A program made the translations under genes and the position numbers. The notes under the pieces were generated by a model that worked only from the letters and a program-made list of their open reading frames with translations, ran no database searches and was not told the DNA's origin. From the NCBI RefSeq assembly GCF_014850955.1, contig NZ_JACXSS010000001.1, positions 186,001-250,000 of the forward strand: DNA of 64,000 bases. Direction: 5' to 3'. Position 1 is the first letter of the stretch. Each line of letters begins with the position of its first letter. Source of the DNA: Methylomonas albis. GTDB lineage: Bacteria > Pseudomonadota > Gammaproteobacteria > Methylococcales > Methylomonadaceae. Shown piece by piece: positions 45,460 through 53,444 of the stretch.

Positions 45460-46916
45460 GGTTTGCTCCACGCAGCTAGTGCCTGTTCGACCACGCGTCG
45501 ATCGCTGAACGGCTGTTTTACACCGTTGATCTCTTGGTAGTTTTCGTGGCCCTTGCCGGCTATCACCACGCAATCCTCTGGGTCTGCTTGTCGTATCACT
45601 GTGTTTATGGCCGTGGCTCTATCGTTAATTACCGTTATTTTTTGGCTTTGGCAGCCGCTCAAAATGTCTTTAATAATCGTTGTAGGTGCTTCGCTGCGCG
45701 GATTGTCGTCGGTGACGATGACTTGATCCGCCCAGGTTTCGGCAATCCGGCCCATTTCCGGGCGCTTGCCCTTGTCGCGGTCGCCGCCGCAGCCAAATAC
45801 GACTCGCAGTCGGTTCGCGGCCTTCACTGCTTTCAGCACTTTTTCCAGTGCGTCCGGGCTATGTGCATAGTCCACCAATACCGTGGGTTTGCCGTTGCCA
45901 CCGAATTTTTCCATGCGGCCGGCAATAGCGTTTAATTTGGCCAATTGCGCGATCACCGCGTCGAATTCGCTGCCGCTTGCCAGTAGTACGCAAAGCACGG
46001 CTAGCACGTTATCAAGATTAAAGCTGCCGACCAGCGAAGTCTTTGCCCTGCGTCTTTGCTCACGCCATATCACGTCGAATTCGATGCCGGTGGCGCTGTG
46101 TTTTACCTGTTCGGCGCTTACGGCTTCCTTAGCAGTCCCGCGCATTCCATTCGTGCTGTAGGTCCAGCACTGCACTGAGTCCGGCAGATTCTGCAATACC
46201 TCGGCGCTGCTGGCATCGTCCAGATTGACCACCGCGAATTGCAGGCCCGGCGTTTTAAATAACGTCAGTTTGGCTTGCAGGTATTCCGCCATGCTGCCGT
46301 GATAATCCAAATGGTCGCGACTCAAATTAGTGAAGACCGCGCCTTTGAAGCGCACCCCGTTAACTCGGCCTTGATGCAATCCGTGCGAGGACACTTCCAT
46401 GGTCGCGTTACGCTTATTCTGTTTTACAAATTCGCTCAGCATCTGCTGCACGGCCAACGCGTCCGGCGTGGTGTTTGCGGTCGGCTGCAAGCTGCCAACA
46501 TCACCCCAGCCCATGGTGCCTATCACGCCGCAAGCCGGCAAAGCCTGCGCGATTAACTGGCTACAGGTGGTCTTGCCATTGGTGCCTGTCACACCAATCA
46601 CATCCAAAATTTCCGATGGATTGCCGTAAAATCTTGCGGCGATTTCGCCCAGTTTTTGCGCCAAATCAGCAATTGCCAGGCTTGGTATTTTCAAGGCGCT
46701 AACCGTCTGCATATCCGCGCCGCTTGGATCGTATATTACTGCTATTGCACCGTTGGCAACTGCCTGTTTTGCATGAGCAATCCCATGCTGGACTGCCCCG
46801 TTCAACGCAATAAACGCGTCGCCGATTTGGATGTTTCGACTGTCCAAGCACAAGCCGCTAATCTCCAAATCCGCTGGATTTATTGTCAGTCCGTCCAGCA
46901 ATTCGGCCAGTTTCAT
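45456..46916 (-). CDS. murE: UDP-MurNAc-L-Ala-D-Glu--2,6-diaminopimelate ligase
   Basis: Adds meso-diaminopimelate, the third residue of the stem peptide. The 486-residue protein has CLDSRNIQIGDAFIAL, the ATP loop VTGTNGKTTCSQLIA, VDYAHSPDALEKVL and the DAP-specifying VTDDNPRSE motif, which distinguishes it from the lysine-adding enzyme. It overlaps ftsI by 4 bases. Confidence 0.97.
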   Translation of the reverse strand: MKLAELLDGLTINPADLEISGLCLDSRNIQIGDAFIALNGAVQHGIAHAKQAVANGAIAVIYDPSGADMQTVSALKIPSLAIADLAQKLGEIAARFYGNPSEILDVIGVTGTNGKTTCSQLIAQALPACGVIGTMGWGDVGSLQPTANTTPDALAVQQMLSEFVKQNKRNATMEVSSHGLHQGRVNGVRFKGAVFTNLSRDHLDYHGSMAEYLQAKLTLFKTPGLQFAVVNLDDASSAEVLQNLPDSVQCWTYSTNGMRGTAKEAVSAEQVKHSATGIEFDVIWREQRRRAKTSLVGSFNLDNVLAVLCVLLASGSEFDAVIAQLAKLNAIAGRMEKFGGNGKPTVLVDYAHSPDALEKVLKAVKAANRLRVVFGCGGDRDKGKRPEMGRIAETWADQVIVTDDNPRSEAPTTIIKDILSGCQSQKITVINDRATAINTVIRQADPEDCVVIAGKGHENYQEINGVKQPFSDRRVVEQALAAWSKP

Positions 46917-48640
46917 TGTTTGCTCAACAATAGATGCATGTTGTCCATGCCGTCCGGCTCAACGCCGTAAACGCGCAATGCACCCGCCATCACTTTCGAG
47001 AATGCCGGTGCCGCTACCAAGCCGCCGTAATATTGGCCGGTGGTGGGCTCGTCCACCACAATCGCAATAATGAAGCGCGGATTACTGGCCGGGGCCATGC
47101 CTACGAACACCGATAAATATTTGTCTTCGCTGTAACCGCCTGCTCCAGCCTTTTTCACCGTACCGGTTTTACCGGCTACCCGGTAACCTTCGACTCTGGC
47201 CTGGTATGCCGTGCCTTCCTTACCGATGACGTGTTCCAGCATTTCCCGGACCTTTCTTGCCGTCTCGGGTTTAAAAATCCGTTGTGCGTCGGGATCTTCA
47301 TCGCGCTTTAATAAGGCGACGGAATGAATGATGCCGTCGTCTGCCAAAGCGGTATAGGCTCTGGCTAATTGTAAAATCGAGGTGGAAACCCCGTAACCGA
47401 ACGATAAAATCGCCTGGTCAAATTCGTGCCAGCCTTGGTAGTCCAGTAAGGAGCCACTAGCTTCTCCCGGAAAACCCACGCCGGCGGAGGTGCCGAACCC
47501 CAGTCTGCTGTATACGCCCCAAAAATATTCCGGCGGCATGGTCATCGCGATTTGCGTGACCCCGATATTGCTGGATTTTTGCAGCACGTGCGTTAAATCC
47601 ATCGTGCCATAGTTATGTACGTCTTTAACCACGTTGCGGCCCAGATGATAGACGCCATGGGTTTCTATCATTACGTTGGGCTTTATATAGCCACCATCCA
47701 GCGCCGCAGCCACCACGAAGGGTTTAACCGTCGAACCGGGTTCGAAACTGTCCACCATGGCCCGGTTGCGATAGCGGTTGCTGCTCAATTCTCTACGGTT
47801 GTTGGGATTGAAAGCCGGCTGGCTGACAGTCGCTAATACATCGCCGTTTTTGGCATCCAACACCACTAGGGATGCCGAATGCGCTTTGTTTTGGATCATC
47901 GCATTCTGCAATTCCCGGTAAGCCAGGTATTGCAGGCGTTCGTCGATAGTCAACACCAGATCGCGACCCGGTATGGCTTCTTCAATATTTTCTACGTCCT
48001 TGATGATTTGGCCCTTGCCGTCCTTGATGACGCGCTTTTTGCCGGGCTGGCCGCGCAGAATATGTTCGTAGCCGTGTTCGATGCCTTCCTGGCCGATGTC
48101 GTCTATGTTGGTGAAGCCAAGTAAATGGCCCGATACCGCGCCGGCCGGGTAGTAACGCTTAAACTCCCGTTCGAAGTACACGCCGGTAATTTCCAGGGCT
48201 TTAACCTTTTCGGCTATATCCGGGTTGATCTGTCTGCGCAAATACACGAAACGCTTGTTGGCGTCTTTTTCCTTTTTTAACAGCGAGCGGAGCTCCTTTT
48301 CCGGAAAGCCGAGGATTTTCGCCATCGGCGCCAATTTGTCCTGTTCCGCATCTCGCAGTTGGCGAGGATTGACCCAAATCGATTGCACCGGGGTACTGAT
48401 CGCCAAGGGTTCGCCATTCCTATCTTTAATCTGCCCACGATATGCTGATACCGACACTACGCCGACATGTTGCATATCGCCTTTGTCTTGCAGGAAATCT
48501 TTGTCGAGAATTTGCAGGTACACCGCGCGGCCCACCAAGGCCAGCATGGCCAGCAGCATCACCGAAAGCAGCAATCTGCGCCGGATCACAAAATCTGTAT
48601 TTTGGCGCGGTATCGTGCCCGCGCCGGTGGCAATTCGCAT
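46913..48640 (-). CDS. ftsI: Septal transpeptidase FtsI (PBP3)
   Basis: Class B penicillin-binding protein that cross-links septal peptidoglycan with FtsW. The 575-residue protein has an N-terminal membrane anchor (about 22-40), a pedestal domain, and a transpeptidase domain with the SxxK motif in FEPGSTVKPFVV, SxN in KSSNIG and KTG in AGKTGTVKK. It directly abuts ftsL. Confidence 0.97.
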   Translation of the reverse strand: MRIATGAGTIPRQNTDFVIRRRLLLSVMLLAMLALVGRAVYLQILDKDFLQDKGDMQHVGVVSVSAYRGQIKDRNGEPLAISTPVQSIWVNPRQLRDAEQDKLAPMAKILGFPEKELRSLLKKEKDANKRFVYLRRQINPDIAEKVKALEITGVYFEREFKRYYPAGAVSGHLLGFTNIDDIGQEGIEHGYEHILRGQPGKKRVIKDGKGQIIKDVENIEEAIPGRDLVLTIDERLQYLAYRELQNAMIQNKAHSASLVVLDAKNGDVLATVSQPAFNPNNRRELSSNRYRNRAMVDSFEPGSTVKPFVVAAALDGGYIKPNVMIETHGVYHLGRNVVKDVHNYGTMDLTHVLQKSSNIGVTQIAMTMPPEYFWGVYSRLGFGTSAGVGFPGEASGSLLDYQGWHEFDQAILSFGYGVSTSILQLARAYTALADDGIIHSVALLKRDEDPDAQRIFKPETARKVREMLEHVIGKEGTAYQARVEGYRVAGKTGTVKKAGAGGYSEDKYLSVFVGMAPASNPRFIIAIVVDEPTTGQYYGGLVAAPAFSKVMAGALRVYGVEPDGMDNMHLLLSKQ

Positions 48641-48913
48641 TTACGGCTTTATATAGATAATTTTGTCTTGGGCTGGCAAAGTCAGCATCAGCCGTGTTCT
48701 TGCTTCGATTTCAACCCTGTTTTCTTCGGTCAGCGTAGTCAATTCGAGTTGTAGCCGACCCCATTCCACTTCGTAATCGTCGAGTTCTTTTTCTTTTTTC
48801 TGAATGTCTATGAATAGCAGACGCGATTGGTATTTACTGTAAATCACGGCGATTCCCGAGACCATCAGCATCGCCACCAGTAATGTCAGCAGGATATTTC
48901 TCGCAATCGCCAT
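48641..48913 (-). CDS. ftsL: Cell-division protein FtsL
   Basis: Small bitopic protein (90 residues) of the FtsQLB complex that activates FtsWI. It has one membrane helix (about 6-27) followed by a periplasmic coiled coil with the typical YQSRLLFIDIQKKEKELDDY segment. Its start overlaps the rsmH stop by one base, and its stop directly abuts the ftsI start codon. Confidence 0.93.
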   Translation of the reverse strand: MAIARNILLTLLVAMLMVSGIAVIYSKYQSRLLFIDIQKKEKELDDYEVEWGRLQLELTTLTEENRVEIEARTRLMLTLPAQDKIIYIKP

Positions 48914-49842
48914 CAGCGCTTCTCCCCAACTCGCATCACCGCGCTACGTGCGCGTGGATTCTGTTGCAACTCCTGTTGTTGTGCCCGTATCGACTTTCCT
49001 ATTTTGCGTAACTGGCCTTGTTCGATGTCTTGCTCTTTAATCGGCAGCTTGCCCGGATTGGTTTTTGGGCCGGATTGGTCACGAATGAAGCGTTTGACGA
49101 TGCGATCTTCCAAAGAGTGGAAGGCGATCACGACTAAACGCCCATCCGGTGCCAATACGTCCACGGCTTGTTTCAATCCGGTTTTAATCTGTTCGAGTTC
49201 TTGGTTAATCTCTATCCTGATCGCCTGGAAGCTGCGGGTTGCAGGATGTTTGTGCTTATCGCGAAACGGCACACTGTTTTCGATCAATTTTGCCAATTGC
49301 AAAGTGGTCTGCAGCGGTTGCTGTTGGCGTTGGGTGACAACAGCATTGGCAATTCTTCTGGCAAAGCGCTCTTCGCCGTATTCAAACAGCACGCGAACCA
49401 ATTCTTTTTCGTCGACTCCGGCTAAATAGACTTCAGCCGACAGGCCATGATTGCTGTCCATGCGCATGTCCAAAGGGCCGTCGCGCAAAAAACTGAAACC
49501 GCGTTCCGCATTGTCAAGCTGCGGGGACGATACGCCCAAATCCATCAGTATGCCGTCAACTTTGCCGGTATAACCGTGCTGTTCGATAGCGGTACTCAGC
49601 TCCGCAAAGCTGGCGTGATGCAAACTAAAGCGGCTGTCGATCATTAGATGCTTGGCTTCGTCACTAGAAATGGCGTCCATGTCTCTGTCAAGTGCCAACA
49701 ATCTGCCGGAATCATTCAGTAACTTTAGGATGCCGCGGCTATGTCCGCCGCGCCCGAAAGTGCAGTCCAGGTAAATGCCGTCGGGTTTTATGTTAAGTTG
49801 CTGTAAAGCTTCTTCATACAAAACCGTTTGATGGGTGGTCAT
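48913..49842 (-). CDS. rsmH: 16S rRNA (cytosine(1402)-N4)-methyltransferase
   Basis: Methylates N4 of C1402 in the ribosomal decoding centre with SAM. The protein has HQTVLYEEALQQL at the start, the SAM motif YLDCTFGRGGHSRGIL, MDLGVSSPQLDNAERGFSF and FHSLEDRIVKRFI. The ATG at 49842 is entered, giving 309 residues; however AAGGAG directly abuts it, so a TTG at 49851, overlapping the mraZ stop, may be the real start. Either way it is coupled to mraZ. Confidence 0.94.
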   Translation of the reverse strand: MTTHQTVLYEEALQQLNIKPDGIYLDCTFGRGGHSRGILKLLNDSGRLLALDRDMDAISSDEAKHLMIDSRFSLHHASFAELSTAIEQHGYTGKVDGILMDLGVSSPQLDNAERGFSFLRDGPLDMRMDSNHGLSAEVYLAGVDEKELVRVLFEYGEERFARRIANAVVTQRQQQPLQTTLQLAKLIENSVPFRDKHKHPATRSFQAIRIEINQELEQIKTGLKQAVDVLAPDGRLVVIAFHSLEDRIVKRFIRDQSGPKTNPGKLPIKEQDIEQGQLRKIGKSIRAQQQELQQNPRARSAVMRVGEKR

Positions 49843-49847
49843 CTCCT

Positions 49848-50315
49848 TCAAAACGACAGCGAGCCAAGTTCCTCAAGGCCCTCGGTGTCGTTACCGTCCA
49901 TCCATTCCCGTTCCTTGGCCTTCCAGGCGGCTTCGTTCCATATTTCAAATTTATTCAGTTGTCCCACCAGCATGATGTGTTTTTCCATGCCGGCAAATTC
50001 TCTGAGAGGCTCCGGTAACAGCAGACGACCCTGGCTGTCCATTTCGCATTCCGAGGCGTTGCCGATCACAAAACGCCGCAGTTTGCCGGCCATTTTGTTT
50101 AAAGTGGGCAATTTACTGATGGTCTGTTCGAGCTTTTCCCATTCTGGTAATGGATATAACCAAAGGCACCCCTGCTCGCCGACGCACTTGTCGTCAACAG
50201 CAACAGTCACAACCATTTGGCGGTCGCAGGATTCCTGTAACTCCTCCCGATAACGGGTAGGAATCGCAATGCGCCCTTTCGCATCCAAACTGATTGCACT
50301 TATGCCTCGAAACAA
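49848..50315 (-). CDS. mraZ: Transcriptional repressor MraZ
   Basis: SpoVT/AbrB-like DNA-binding protein that forms a ring and represses its own dcw operon. The 155-residue protein contains two repeats of the fold: SLDAKGRIAIPTRYREEL and ECEMDSQGRLLLPEPLREF. The start is taken as TTG at 50315, with GAGGT at 50321-50325 as ribosome-binding site; this gives MFRGISAISLDAKGR, matching E. coli MFRGATLVNLDSKGR. A TTG further upstream at 50336 would add seven unlikely residues. It is the first gene of the dcw cluster. Confidence 0.94.
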   Translation of the reverse strand: MFRGISAISLDAKGRIAIPTRYREELQESCDRQMVVTVAVDDKCVGEQGCLWLYPLPEWEKLEQTISKLPTLNKMAGKLRRFVIGNASECEMDSQGRLLLPEPLREFAGMEKHIMLVGQLNKFEIWNEAAWKAKEREWMDGNDTEGLEELGSLSF

Positions 50316-50341
50316 GATGAACCTCAAAAATTCCAAAAAAA

Positions 50342-50377
50342 TCCATTTCTAACCACTTTACATCACTTTTGCACCAC
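50342..50377 (-). promoter_or_regulatory. MraZ operator: four boxes at about 10-bp spacing
   Basis: On the minus strand four related boxes occur in a row: GTGGT (50373-50377), GTGAT (50362-50366), GTGGT (50352-50356) and ATGGA (50342-50346), with 11, 10 and 10 bases from start to start. MraZ is known to bind TGG-type pentamers separated by five bases upstream of its own gene. The first box overlaps the -10 element and the others cover the start of the transcript, a layout suited to autorepression. Confidence 0.75.
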
Positions 50378-50404
50378 TATAGTTTTCAAAAGGTGCTTAG
50401 TCAA
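50376..50404 (-). promoter_or_regulatory. Main dcw (mra) promoter
   Basis: Reading the minus strand, TTGACT (50399-50404) and TATAGT (50376-50381) are separated by exactly 17 bases, a near-consensus sigma70 promoter about 60 bases ahead of the mraZ start. It is the only strong candidate seen upstream of the sixteen-gene dcw cluster. Confidence 0.75.
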
Positions 50405-50706
50405 GAGGCATTTAGATTAAATTCTTTCTTTTTCTACAAGGACTTACGCAGGGTTGAGGTATGTTGAGTGGTAGAGGGGAATGTTTTGGTTAAAAATGAT
50501 TTTTATCAAAAAGTTAATGGCGGCTTTTGATGTGGATTGCAATTATTAAGTGCTAATCCTTACTTTTTGAAGACGATTTGCTGTAAGGGTAGGCTGGATG
50601 GTGTGTTGCAAGGTTGGCCTTGCTTAGCAAAAGCTTGATGAGTAGTTGAGTTTAGATGGTGGCTGTAGCGCTATTTGGGTTTATATATGAGCATTTAGAT
50701 AGAAAC
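50405..50706. other. Spacer between gpsA and the dcw promoter
   Basis: About 300 bases with no recognisable gene, AT-rich in places. It separates the end of gpsA from the dcw promoter; both flanking genes lie on the minus strand. No stem with a T-run was found that would clearly insulate gpsA or the dcw cluster. Confidence 0.5.
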
Positions 50707-51708
50707 TTACAGGGTTTCCGATTTTTGATCTCGCGTCAGCAGATTTTGGACGGCTTGTTTGGGGGGTAGGTGTTCGAAAAGGACTTTGTAGACTTGTTCG
50801 GTAATGGGCATTTCGACCCCATGTTTTTGCGATAGCCGGTATGCTTCTTTGGCCGCCGATATGCCTTCTACTTCCTGATTGATTTCGTTTAAAGCGTACT
50901 GTTGTTCTTTGCCCTGTCCTAATGCCAGGCCAAAGCGGCGGTTTCTGGATTGATTATCGGTGCACGTCAAAATCAGGTCGCCGAGTCCGGCTAGTCCCAT
51001 AAAAGTGTCAGCTTGGCCGCCAAGCTTGATGCCGAGTCGCATAATTTCGGTCAGGCCGCGCGTGATCAGTGCTGCTCGGGTATTGGCACCAAAGCCAAGG
51101 CCGTCGGCTATGCCGGCGCCGATTGCCAGAACATTTTTGCAAGCTCCGCCCACCTGTACGCCAATAATATCGTTGCTGGTGTAAATTCTGAATCGTTGGT
51201 TGTGCAGTCTATCGCTGAGTTGGGCGGCAAAGCTTTCCGAGGTAGAGGCGATGGTTAGCGCAGTCGGCAGGTCGGCGGCGACTTCTTGTGCAAACGTAGG
51301 TCCAGAGAGTACGGCGCTTTCGATATTGGCGCCCAATATTTGTGCTGCTACCTCGCTTAGCAATGCGCCGTCTTGGCAATCGAAACCCTTGGTCGCCCAG
51401 GCAATTCTCGAGCTTTCGCTGAGCATTGGCCTGATTTGCGCCATGGTGCCTCTAAAGGCGTGGCTGGGGACCGAAATAAGCAGCACCGGGCTGAAAGTCA
51501 CGACCTCCCTAAGGTTGTCGGTGAATTGCAGATTTTTGGGAAAATAGACGCCCGGCAAGTAACGGTTGTTTTCGCCGGTTTGCTTTAGCGCTGCTATATG
51601 TTTGGGATTATGGCCCCACAAAAGGGTGTCGCAGCCATTTCTGGCTGCCTGTACCGCTAAAGCCGTTCCCCAAGAACCGGCACCAAGAATGCTGATTGAT
51701 GGTGGCAT
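50707..51708 (-). CDS. gpsA: Glycerol-3-phosphate dehydrogenase [NAD(P)+]
   Basis: Reduces dihydroxyacetone phosphate to sn-glycerol 3-phosphate for phospholipid synthesis. The 333-residue protein starts at ATG 51708 with the dinucleotide-binding ISILGAGSWGTALA, and shows ISVPSHAFR, WATKGF and the substrate lysine region VGGACKNVLAIGAGI. The upstream frame, open across secB, is not conserved. It follows secB by 5 bases, the standard yibN-secB-gpsA order of gammaproteobacteria. Confidence 0.95.
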   Translation of the reverse strand: MPPSISILGAGSWGTALAVQAARNGCDTLLWGHNPKHIAALKQTGENNRYLPGVYFPKNLQFTDNLREVVTFSPVLLISVPSHAFRGTMAQIRPMLSESSRIAWATKGFDCQDGALLSEVAAQILGANIESAVLSGPTFAQEVAADLPTALTIASTSESFAAQLSDRLHNQRFRIYTSNDIIGVQVGGACKNVLAIGAGIADGLGFGANTRAALITRGLTEIMRLGIKLGGQADTFMGLAGLGDLILTCTDNQSRNRRFGLALGQGKEQQYALNEINQEVEGISAAKEAYRLSQKHGVEMPITEQVYKVLFEHLPPKQAVQNLLTRDQKSETL

Positions 51709-51713
51709 CCAGC

Positions 51714-52187
51714 TTAATTTAGCGTTTTTGCGTCTGGTTCCTGTTGGGCTTGGGCTTGTTGCAGGTGCTGCATATACAACGCGTCGAAATTGACCGGTGC
51801 CAAGATTAATTGCGGAAAGCCGCCTTTGTTGACAAGGTCGGAAATTACTTCTCTCGCATAGGGGAACAGGACGTTTGGGCAAAAGCTGCCTAGCATGGGT
51901 CCCATCTCTTGTTCGGTGAAACCGGCAATCGAAAAAATACCGGATTGGTTTACTTCGACCAGATATGCCGTGTTATCGGCAATCTTTACGGTGACCGTTA
52001 ATGTCAGGGACACTTCGTACATCGAGTTTTCGATGGGTTGAACGTGCGTGCCGAGATTAAGATCCAGCGCGGGCTCCCATTTTTGGGTGAATATCTTTGG
52101 AGCGTTGGGTGTTTCAAAAGAAATGTCTTTGGTATAGATCTTTTGAATAGCGAACTGTTTTTCGCTGGATGCGTCGATTTCGGCCAT
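51714..52187 (-). CDS. secB: Protein-export chaperone SecB
   Basis: Tetrameric cytosolic chaperone that holds preproteins unfolded and hands them to SecA. The 157-residue protein has FAIQKIYTKDISFETPNAP near the N-terminus, the VEVNQSGIFSIAGF core and CPNVLFPYAREVISDLV, all typical. It lies 33 bases after the rhodanese gene. Confidence 0.95.
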   Translation of the reverse strand: MAEIDASSEKQFAIQKIYTKDISFETPNAPKIFTQKWEPALDLNLGTHVQPIENSMYEVSLTLTVTVKIADNTAYLVEVNQSGIFSIAGFTEQEMGPMLGSFCPNVLFPYAREVISDLVNKGGFPQLILAPVNFDALYMQHLQQAQAQQEPDAKTLN

Positions 52188-52220
52188 GATGTTTGCTGTT
52201 GGGGGTTGGTTGATTAAACT

Positions 52221-52655
52221 TTAGTTTTTACTGCTGACTTTGATGGGGAGTTTGTTATCTTCCCAGGATTGCATGCCGCCAGTCATATTAAATACGTTCT
52301 CAAATCCGCTTTTGGTAAGCGTTTTACATGCGGCTACCGAGCGGGCGCCGGTCTGACAGGTAACGATCACCGGATGGGTTTTGTGTTTTTCCAGCGAGCC
52401 AATTTGTTCTTCCACTTTGCTTAACGGGATGTTGATTGCATTCTCGATATGGCTTTTGATGAATTCGTTGGTTTCTCTGACGTCGAGCACCACGACATCG
52501 TCGCTGTTCATTTTGGTTACGGCGATCAATGGAGAAATGCTTTCGTACTTATTAAATGAGTTCGCGAACAAGTCCTGGATTAGCAGGAAGATAACGCATA
52601 CCAGCGAGAATGCTAGCAAATAGTGATTGGTGGCAAATTCTATGTATTGGTCCAT
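52221..52655 (-). CDS. Membrane-anchored rhodanese (YibN-like)
   Basis: A 144-residue protein with one N-terminal membrane helix (about 12-27) and a rhodanese domain (about 45-138). The active-site loop CQTGARS (CxxGxR type) carries the persulfide-forming cysteine in VIVTCQTGARSVAAC. It corresponds in position to E. coli YibN upstream of secB. Here the preceding gene is an ArsR regulator with a persulfide-sensor cysteine pattern, 35 bases away on the same strand, so reactive-sulfur handling is a likely shared theme. Confidence 0.85.
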   Translation of the reverse strand: MDQYIEFATNHYLLAFSLVCVIFLLIQDLFANSFNKYESISPLIAVTKMNSDDVVVLDVRETNEFIKSHIENAINIPLSKVEEQIGSLEKHKTHPVIVTCQTGARSVAACKTLTKSGFENVFNMTGGMQSWEDNKLPIKVSSKN

Positions 52656-52690
52656 TGCGGTGGTTTATTTTAGTAGTTATGGAATGCTGT

Positions 52691-53002
52691 TTAAGTGCCG
52701 CAAAAAACGCTGCGCATCATTTGGATCAGATGTATTACGCGTTCGTCGTCGATGAAGTAGTAAACCCTATTGGCTTCTTTTTTGTAGTCAAGAATCCCTT
52801 TATCTCGCAGTATCGCCAGATGCTGGGAAATATTGCTTTGACTCGTGCCAACTTGCTCAACGATGTCTTGCACGCTGATCGAGTTATTACCGAGCACGCA
52901 CAGGATTTTTAGGCGCAGTGGATGGGACATCGCTTTCAAACAGCGCGCGGCCCGATTAATATCGGTGTCGTCGTAAAGGATGGTATCGTTTTTGTCTTCC
53001 AT
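52691..53002 (-). CDS. ArsR family regulator, possible persulfide sensor
   Basis: A 103-residue winged-helix repressor. The recognition region is VQDIVEQVGTSQSNISQHLAILRDKGIL (about 44-71) with a wing at YKKEANRVYYFI. The metal-site motif ELCVCDL of ArsR proper is absent. Cys35 (in ILCVLG) and Cys101 (in SVFCGT) are 66 residues apart, equal to the spacing of Cys41/Cys107 in SqrR and matching BigR-like regulators that form a polysulfide bridge. The next gene encodes a rhodanese. A sulfide or persulfide-responsive role is therefore likely, though untested. Confidence 0.85.
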   Translation of the reverse strand: MEDKNDTILYDDTDINRAARCLKAMSHPLRLKILCVLGNNSISVQDIVEQVGTSQSNISQHLAILRDKGILDYKKEANRVYYFIDDERVIHLIQMMRSVFCGT

Positions 53003-53082
53003 TTAATAACGATGATCTTGGCAAAAGTTAAGGGCGGTGAGCGAACAATGGCACTTTTCGAACTATGACGGCATCCTTGTGC

Positions 53083-53091
53083 TGGTATAAT
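53083..53091 (+). promoter_or_regulatory. Extended -10 promoter for envC-ctpA
   Basis: TGGTATAAT (53083-53091) is an extended -10 element (TGn-TATAAT). No good -35 hexamer lies at the right distance, as is usual for this promoter type. It points toward the phosphoglycerate-mutase remnant and envC, giving a leader of about 200 bases. Confidence 0.5.
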
Positions 53092-53294
53092 GCCTCTACG
53101 GTGTAAGTGGGTTTAATTGCTTGCGCTGGTGCAATACAAAGGAGAGCAAATCTAACAGAGTGGGCTTTATTGTTCAATACCCTCCGCTAGCGGCTTCGGA
53201 AAAATAGCTGGGAGTTTGGCGAGTCAGCTCATTTAACAAGCTTAAATTTTACCTAGTAAAAACCTGCAAAACTAATGTTTGGAGTTTATAACAA

Positions 53295-53441
53295 GTGGCG
53301 AACCTATCAAAACCGTTATTGCTGCTGAGTCTCGATGGTTTAGGTGTCAGAGCGGAAGATGCTGATAATGCTATGACGTTGAGCGAAATCAGGAAGATTG
53401 GCTGGGCGGGAATGGCAGGACGGTCGTCGTTGGTTGCCTAG
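53295..53441 (+). pseudogene. gpmI: N-terminal remnant of phosphoglycerate mutase (GpmI)
   Basis: A 48-codon frame from GTG 53295, with GGAG at 53281-53284 ahead of it. The first part, KPLLLLSLDGLGVRAEDADNA (residues 6-26), closely matches the beginning of 2,3-bisphosphoglycerate-independent phosphoglycerate mutase (KPxVLxxLDGxGxRxxxxxNA), including the metal-binding Asp. The similarity then ends and TAG at 53439 stops the frame three bases before envC. In Pseudomonas and relatives gpmI lies exactly here, before envC and ctpA. It appears to be the stump left by a deletion of about 1.4 kb. It may still be translated as a leader peptide coupled to envC. Confidence 0.6.
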
Positions 53442-53444
53442 TCG

